DNA of 64,000 bases from an uncultured Bacteroidota bacterium (GTDB lineage: Bacteria; Bacteroidota; Bacteroidia; Bacteroidales; SZUA-534): NCBI GenBank assembly GCA_946186925.1, contig CAMHPA010000003.1, positions 35,330-99,329 on the forward strand, given 5' to 3'. The notes under the pieces are model-generated. The model saw only the letters and a list, made by a program, of their open reading frames with translations. It searched no databases and had not been told where the DNA came from. Position 1 is the stretch's first letter; each line of letters opens with the position of its first letter. The translations under genes were made by a program, and so were the position numbers. Below, in pieces: positions 9,988 through 18,900 of this stretch.

Positions 9988-12900
9988 ATGAAACGTTTAG
10001 CATTGAATTTCGGAACAGCGGCAAAAGCCAGATTGTTGGGCCTTGCAGTTTTGTCTATCATATTTGGTAGTAGTGAATTGGCTTGGGGGCAAAAGAATTC
10101 TACATTTACATCAAAAAGCGATGGGTCTTGGGACACCCCTGCTATTTGGACACAATCAGTTTCTGGTCTTTTCCCTGGAAAATATATTTATGACAATGGC
10201 CAATATGGTAAATATGGAAGTGGTGTTGTAACTATTTCTCATAAAGTAACCATGAATGATATGAGCAGTTATATTGGCAGCCGAACAAAAGCAAACTCAT
10301 TGTATTCAAACATTTTTGATATTCAAAAGTTAACATTAAATGCCGGTGCGGAATTGATATTAAATAATGACCTTTATATAAATGCTAGTGGACAAAATGA
10401 TTGTTACAATTATAATGGAGGGTCATTAACAATTAATGAAGGATATAAATTACGAGTTGAAAAAAACTTTATTTTAAATGCTGATCAGATTATTGATGGT
10501 GGGGGAACTCTTGAAATTGGACGTGCGGCAAATGGGAAAAACCATACATTGACGGCTAATGTTAATATAGACATCAATATTGGCGACGATAATAGTCATA
10601 ATAGTACAATAACTAATTTAAACCTTACTGCTAATAAAAATGTTACAATTAACCGAAATAATAACGTTTCATTTAAAACTTTAATAATAAACTCTGGAGG
10701 AAGTTATAAGACAAATTATAACTCATCTAGCAATTCTCTAACCATGAATGGTGGCACATTAGAAATTGCCAGTAATGCCACATTGACAATCACCAACACT
10801 AGAAATCAAAGACAACCTCTTTATATTAACGATGATGCAACAATTATTGGCAATGGTACACTTGATGCCTCAGCAATAATTGTTGCACCTGGCAAAACTT
10901 TACACATTAATGGTGATATCAAATTAAATCAAAATATTACACTTGATGGCAACATCGCTGTTGCTGAGGGTAATACTTTAACAATCAGCGGCAGTCAAAT
11001 AACCTTTACTGGGAATTCCCACTTTGGTGACAGCAATGGAATTATAGAATTTACCAACGACAACGTTTCAATTCGCAGCGTTACGACATGTGTTGGAGGA
11101 AACTTTAAAAGTTTGAAAACAGTCACCTACGCTAAATCTTGCACATATATGTTGCCAGGATTGTTTAACAACATTACTGTCAATACCGATCCAGGTAAAA
11201 ACATTACGCTTTGCGGTGATGTTACGGCTTCTGGCACGCTCGCTTGGACTAACAAATCGCGGATAATACTTGACGGACACACAATGGATGTGGCTCTAAT
11301 CACTTCCGGACAAGCGTTTGGCGATAACCACTTGTTTGTTGCAGGTACAGAGGGAAGCATCTTGAAATATACAACAAATACAACAAGTGATGGCATCCTG
11401 ACATTACCTATTGGCACATACAATAGCAACACAAAAAAATATGAGTACAGTCCAGTCATATTAGTGAGTGGAATAACTCGGCAAGCAGGTTCGTTTATTA
11501 CCGTGCAAGTAGCCGACACGGCATATTCAGGCAAATCAACCGACCTTGAGCGCTGTTGGGAAATCAACGCTACTGGAGTATCGCTCTCAAGTGCAAAAAT
11601 AGAATTAACTTATGCTGTCGATGATGACGGATTAGGCTATGCCGCTGATGATATGCTTTGTGTTTACCACGATGGAATACGAGTTGCTACTGGTGCAACC
11701 ATAAACGGTGGCAGTCACATAATAACAGTGGATAATCCATCAAGCATTTCTGGCATTTGGACAGCCGCCGAACCCGCCGAAATAATAACCCTATACTCAC
11801 ATCGCAGCGGAGATTGGGGCGATGCCACAATGTGGACCACCGACCCGACTGGCAAAACCGAAGTCGGACAAGCAGTGCCTGACAACTCATATAATGTTGT
11901 GATACTTAATGGTCACACTGTTGAAGCAAGCGGAGCAACAATGAATGCTCGCTCTGTTAAGATAAGCGCTGGTGCAACGTTAAATATGGGAAACAAAGCA
12001 CAAGATCATAGATTAAAAAATGTGTATGGGCAAGGTATGTTGCGCATTGAGGGCGATTTTCCAACTAGCGGCAACTATAAATTGTTTGTGTCGCCTGATG
12101 GTGGAACAACGGAGTTTTATGGCAACCACACTAGCAACGATATACCAAACCAGTATGAATATAATAACCTTATATTCGATTACGAAACGAATGTTACTCG
12201 CACCATAACCAAAAACTTGAAAATAAACGGCAACCTTACGCTGAAAAAAGGCTCGCTGAAATATACAAAAACAAATCAGTCGATAACTGTAGGCGGTGAC
12301 ATTAAGATTGAGAGCGATGGCGGTATATATATATACGAGAGCGGTGGCGACAAAAGCCATGCCGACACATTGGTTGTGGGCGGCAACTTTGAGAACCATG
12401 GCGAAGTGCTGATGACAAAGCGCACAATTGACACGTATAGAACTTCGGGTGAGCCGCAGCAGAATGAAGGCGATAAAGGCCGTGGTGTTATTCGCTTTGT
12501 TGGCGAGCACAATGTCAATTTCTATTGTTACGGTACCACCAACTTAAGCCAGTTGATTGTTGACAAAGGAACCGATGACACCTACCGCGTAACCTTATTT
12601 TCAAGTGCGGAAAACAATTTCGGACTTTTGGGCAAAGCCACAGATTTCTATACGGATTATGGTGATAATACTCCAGACAACCCGGTTGCCATATACAAGC
12701 CGCTATGGTTGAAAAACGGTACTTTGGAACTCACAGGCAATTTGCACATATACTCATTGTCGGAAGGAGGAAATGACAACTTCTTTATTCCGCTTAACGG
12801 ATGCTTGCATCTGAATGGCAGCAACGTTATAGTTGATGCTTGCCGAATTGCGAGTAGCAACGCTTGTCTTATGCCTGCCGGAAAATTGATTATCGATGCA

Positions 12901-15900
12901 GGAACCTTTGACTGCAGCAAAAGTGCGGGAGCCGTATTTCGTAATACATCAGAAATTTACATTAACGGCGGCAAACTGAAAGGTTCGCAATTCCGCCCAT
13001 CGCAATATGTCAGCAGCGGTAAAACCACATTTGTTCAAACCGGAGGTGAGGTGATATTTGATGGAAGTGGCGAATATAAAAACGGATACGCGACTTTCTA
13101 TATGCCGTTCGATACTTATACTTTTAAGATGACAGGTGGAACGCTCACTATATCTGGTGCCATGAACAATAATAACGAGGGTGACGGTGATGCGTTTGCT
13201 GTCAACTGCAACCCCGAGAACAGCAAGATAACAGGTGGTGAGATTATAATCATTAACAAACAATTCCAGAAGAAGAGCCACGGCATATCTTGCAGCATTC
13301 CACTATATAACTTGACATTATTGAATCCCAACAATTTGGCAAGTAGTACTGATAACTATAATTTTATATTCAAGGACTACAACGGAACTGTGAACAGAGG
13401 CAATACTCATATAACAATACCGATGGCGGAAATTCAGATTCTGAACAACCTGACAATCGGTGACAATGTAACATTCAATGCCGATGGTAGGAATGTGCTT
13501 ATTGGCGGCAACCTGACAATTGCCCCAACCGCAAAGGTATATTTGGGAAATAACGAGGTGAAATTTAACGGCGACGGCTCGCATATTCAGCAGTTTACCT
13601 CCACGACTACCGATAAGGTTAGAAATGTAAACAATGCTATAGGCTACAACAATCTCACGATAGCGGATGGCGCCGATGTGCAGATAAACAGTGACATAAT
13701 AGTAAATGGCTTGTTCACCTTGGGTGATGGAGCAATCATGCGCGATGGTGCTGCGAATACTTACACAATAAGGAAAAATGCCGAAATAAGCGGCACACAT
13801 TTGAAACCCGCTTCAGGTGCTGGCAAAATATTGTTTAACGGTGAGACTCCTACCATAACCGGCAACGGGCATGGCTCGCTCAACAATGTGAATGTGCAAC
13901 TTGCCAGTGGTGTTTTGCAAATAGATGCGCCAAATCTTACCATAACTGGTGATTTGCGTCTGCTCAACAGCACCGCCAACAACTCAGGACGCGTGTTTGT
14001 GATGGGAACCAGCAAACTGACATTCGACAGCGGTGCGAACATATTCACCGATGAAGCCAATGGCAGGGATTATGGTGAAGACAAGTATATATACACCAGT
14101 AATTTGGCTTCAAGCGGAGGTGTGGCCAGAGTGTACAGTGAAGATTCAAAAACATTCACTTTCCCAATCGGAACGCGAAGCGGAAATACTTTCTATTATA
14201 CGCCCGCAACAATAACCTATAGAGAGGCTGCCGAGTATGGTGAGGTCACAATACGCCCGGTGAAAAGTGCTCACCCTTTAATGGGGAATACATTAGATGC
14301 ATTGGAATACTATTGGGCGACAACAGAAACGGGTTTCAGCGGAGTACGCTCCAACGATGTTAACCAAGTATATGTTTTTGGAAACTACAACTTTGTTAAG
14401 GGAGTCACAACGACCTACGTGCCGGCACGTTATTACAATGCCGAATGGCAGAAAGGCACAACGTCTGGTATGAGACCGACTCAGAACGCATTTGAGATGA
14501 CCACCGGGTCGGCCAATGGCGATTACACTTGCGGTAATCCTGAAAATTCGTTTATCGACATTGTTAAGATGTACTCGTCAAATTGGGTAACCAGCCATGG
14601 CAACCAAGGCGGATGGTCAGACCCTCTCAGCTGGTCGGCCGATTCTGTTAATGGCGCTCCTAGTTTCCACATTGGCGAGACATACTACAGATACAATGAA
14701 TCGGCAAGCGAATTCCAACCATTTGATTTAGCGGCTGATGATTTTACTACCGGGGCGGCAATTTCTCCAACTGCCGCACCAATACCTACAGCCACAACGG
14801 CAGTGTATATTGGCTCGGCCAATCACCCGCATACCATAACTATGAGTTATAACGGCCAAGCCTGCGCAAGCTTGCGCATTGAGCCAGGGGCGACATTGGA
14901 TTTGGGAGTTTTCACTGGGCATAAATTCTCACTTGTAGTAGTTGACGAGACTGCGGAAGAAGGTGCGGGAACGTTGAAAATAAGTTCAACAGGAAATGAA
15001 GGCCCTGTTGTATTCGACAATGTGAAAGCTGCTAGTTTCCCGGCTGGTGACTTTGTGAAATTTCTTGGCGAGCACGGTGGCACAGTTTATTATTATGGTA
15101 ATAACAGCAATACCTTCTATATTCCTTCTGTATCAGAAAGTGATTTGGCTTTAACCAATTATAACAATTTGATAGTAGGAGGAAACACTATCGGGCACAG
15201 AGTGCGTACTCCTTTGGACATTGATGTTACAATCTATAAGGATTTGACAGTAGATGGTCACATGCACACAGCTTATACAAATAAAGGGAGACATACTATA
15301 ACAATATATGGAAACGTTAATGTAAAGGCCAACAGTGAAATATATACACGTGAAGCGGGTTATAACACACCTCAGCATTTTGTGATATATGGGGATGTTA
15401 ATATTGCAACGGGTGGCATATGGCGCACTTCGGGTTATTCCACCACTACGCATAAAATAGACATCTATGGAAGTCTTAATGCTACAGGTAGATTTAACAC
15501 ATTTTCAACGGATGATACTAGAGGCTCATTTAAAGCAATAACCACATTTATGGGTACAGACACATCTCGTATCACTGGCACAGGAGATGTGCACCTCTAT
15601 ACTCTTGTTTGCGATAAGGGCATAGACGCGTCTTCTCTGCTTATTTTACAAAATCCCCACATCACGTCTGACCATGATGCCGGAGAGCCATTCCTTACAC
15701 TAAAACACGGCACATTCCAGGTTGATTTCCCGAGTGATGAAAATGAGATAGTGCTTACCAGTGAGTGTGATTTGACTATTGAAACGCCCACTTGCTTATC
15801 AGTAAAGTCTGGTACTGTAAATGTTGCCAACAGCAATGCTGATTTTGGTGTGATACTCAATGGCTCAATTGATGTGCAAGGCGGCATTCTTAACATTGGT

Positions 15901-18900
15901 AATGCGGCAAACGACAAGTCAAACAGCATCATATACTCGGCAACCAGCACACCGACCATAACTGTCAGTGGCGGCCAAATAAATGTAAATGGCATTGTTC
16001 GCCGCACAACAGGTACTCGTTATGGCACGCTATTCTACAGGCAGAGCGGCGGCGAGGTCGTTATAAAAGGCCGCAACCGAAATGCCACTACCGCTCCTGA
16101 TGGTAATGCCGCACTTGAAATCATGAACGACGGCTGCGAGTTTACCACAACCGGCGGCAAACTGACATTGCTGGCAAGCGGAGGAAACGAGACTTTTGGT
16201 GACCTTCTTATCCGTCCGACAACAACAAGTTGCACCGGAGGTGAGATTGTCATTAACGGCGGTGCGGAGCAAAAAATACTATCGGCAGCATCGCTGCACA
16301 AAATAACGGTTAAAAACGGCAGCCAACTTGATGTTTATTCACACCCGATAACCGCTGATTCTATAGTTATCGAAGATAATGCAATATTTAACTCGCGTGG
16401 TTTCGATCTGACTATCAGACAGGCGATGGTCAATAGTAATTTATCGTCTGCCAGTGGTATAGACAAAGGCGGATTCCTGCCAGGAAGCATAACCCAAACC
16501 ACATACTTTACGGGTACAAACGTGGCGTTTATGGGCGCAAGCGGCAACAAGACCAATTTCGCAAATGTTGAGATAAATGGCCGGTTCAACCTTGTTGGCA
16601 ACACCTCGAATATGTTTGTAAACAAGAATCTTGTCCTTGCCAACGGAAAAGTATCTGACAACGGAAGCACTATTTATTTGGTTGGTAATCTGGATAACTA
16701 CGGCACATTTGAGAGTATTGAGGCTACTGGTGGCATCGATTTCTGCGGAGCCGAAACCGAGCAGTACATTATTGGTGTTGGAACAGGTTCATTGGGTTCT
16801 GTAACCATAGATAACCCGCACAAAGTGTTTATGTATAATGATGTCCGTATCAACAACAAACTGACACTCAACGCAATATTGTATGCCGATATTTATCTTC
16901 TGACATTGGGCGAAAATGCGACGGTTGCAGGTGATTTAAGTGCCTCAAGTATGATTCTACTGAACGGTGCCCAAGAGGACAAAGGTGTTAAGAAGATTAT
17001 TCCATCCGGAACATCAGACTTCACTTTCCCGATAGGTGTCGACGGAAGTTATACTCCCGCCAGATACAATTTTTCTAAAAACACATCGTCAAAAGAAACC
17101 GCAATAACTGTAAAGACCATCAACTATCTGAATAAAAACCTGTCAATAGACCCGGACTGCTATCTGAACTATTTCTGGGCAGTAACCACCGACGGCTTTG
17201 ATGAGGAGAACGATGAAAAGAATGATACTAATCCGTACTTCACAGTAGAACAAACCTACACCTATCCTGACGATACCGAGACGCACTTTACCGCAAACGG
17301 TTATGAAGAAAGTGAAATGCTGCCCGAATATTTGCGGACTCTCGGTGATTATGAATGGATTGATTTGCGTCCGGGTGCTGTTGTTGACGCATCAGCCAAC
17401 ACAATAAGTTTTCCACCCTTCGGACATATTGAAGGTGAATATACAGCGGGTGTCACTCATAGTACCATCTATACGGCCTTGCCTATTCTATACTCAAAAC
17501 AAAACGGTCCTTGGCATGAGGAAACAACATGGCAAATTAAAGATGAATTGGGTAATTGGGTGCCATTTACAGGCACAGTCAAAGAAAACCCTGTGCATAT
17601 CAGCAGCGGCCATAGAGTAACTGTTGATGCGAACAATACAAAATCGTATTGCTTGTACTTTGACGGCGCAAGCAGCAAGCTTGATTTGAAACAAACCATT
17701 GGCAACGACTTTGGCCGTGTGTATGGTGCTGGAACCCTTATTATGGAGGCAACTTCAACACATGACTATATGTTCCCCGCCGGAAACTTTGACAAATTCC
17801 TGCTATATCCAGAGAGCGTTGTCGAATTTAGCGGTGATACGTACGGAACTCTTCCTGCAAGTCCGGGTAACGCATCACGCCCATTGCCTAATGTAGTGCT
17901 TTCAGGCTCAGGCGCAAAAAAACTGCCGGCAGGAACTGCAGAGGTGATAAATGGCTCACTGACAATAGGTGCCACATCGACACTCGACAACACTGCCAAC
18001 AATACCAAAATCATTATTAAAGGCGATTGGATCGACAATAATCCAACAACGGGTTTCATTGCAGGAAGTTCGATAGTTGAGTTTAATGGCGATTCAACCC
18101 AGCGCATCAACATAAACAATAATGAAACGGTGTTCCCATATTTGGTTATTAACAGCACTGGAGCAAAAAGCGATAGCATTATTGTCGGCGATTGCGATCA
18201 GAACACACCTATCAACAAAGAATTCAAAGTAAGCAAGGCGCTGACGCTAACCAAAGGACACGTTTACACAACGTTCGAAAACTGCCTGGTCCTTTCTGAG
18301 CCTACAACTAAGGTCAACGGCGGTAGCGTTGATGCCTTTGTCGATGGCCCGCTAGGTAAGCAATTAAATGTCTATGGCAACTTCACATTTCCGATAGGCA
18401 ACGACAAACGATTCGCTTCAACTTATATAAGCGACGCAAGCACTGCCGGTATTTGGAAGGTTGAATATGTTAATCGCGATCCTGCAACCGATGGGTACTA
18501 TAGAGAAAAAACATATCTGACAGAACCTATCACTGAGGTAAGCAGCAATGAGTATTGGAACATTTATCCGCCAACAGCGTCGGCGAAAGCCAACATCAAG
18601 TTACGTTACGACAACAAATCGTTCCCGTATATAAACACCACTGCTAAACTGAAGAAACTCACAATGGTAAGTTTCCCAACAGATGACAAGTGGGTTGAAA
18701 TTAAAAACGGAGGCGCTTCCGGCAGTGTGTCGTCTGGCACAATTACAACAACAGAAGCACAAACTGTTGACAGCAAACATTACACATTCGGTTATTTGGG
18801 TACTACTGCCAAGATAGACACCAGGGTTACGGATCATTACTATATCTGCGACGGAAACGAAGAAAACGTCGTAATACCCGTGGTACTTTCCGGCACGCCA

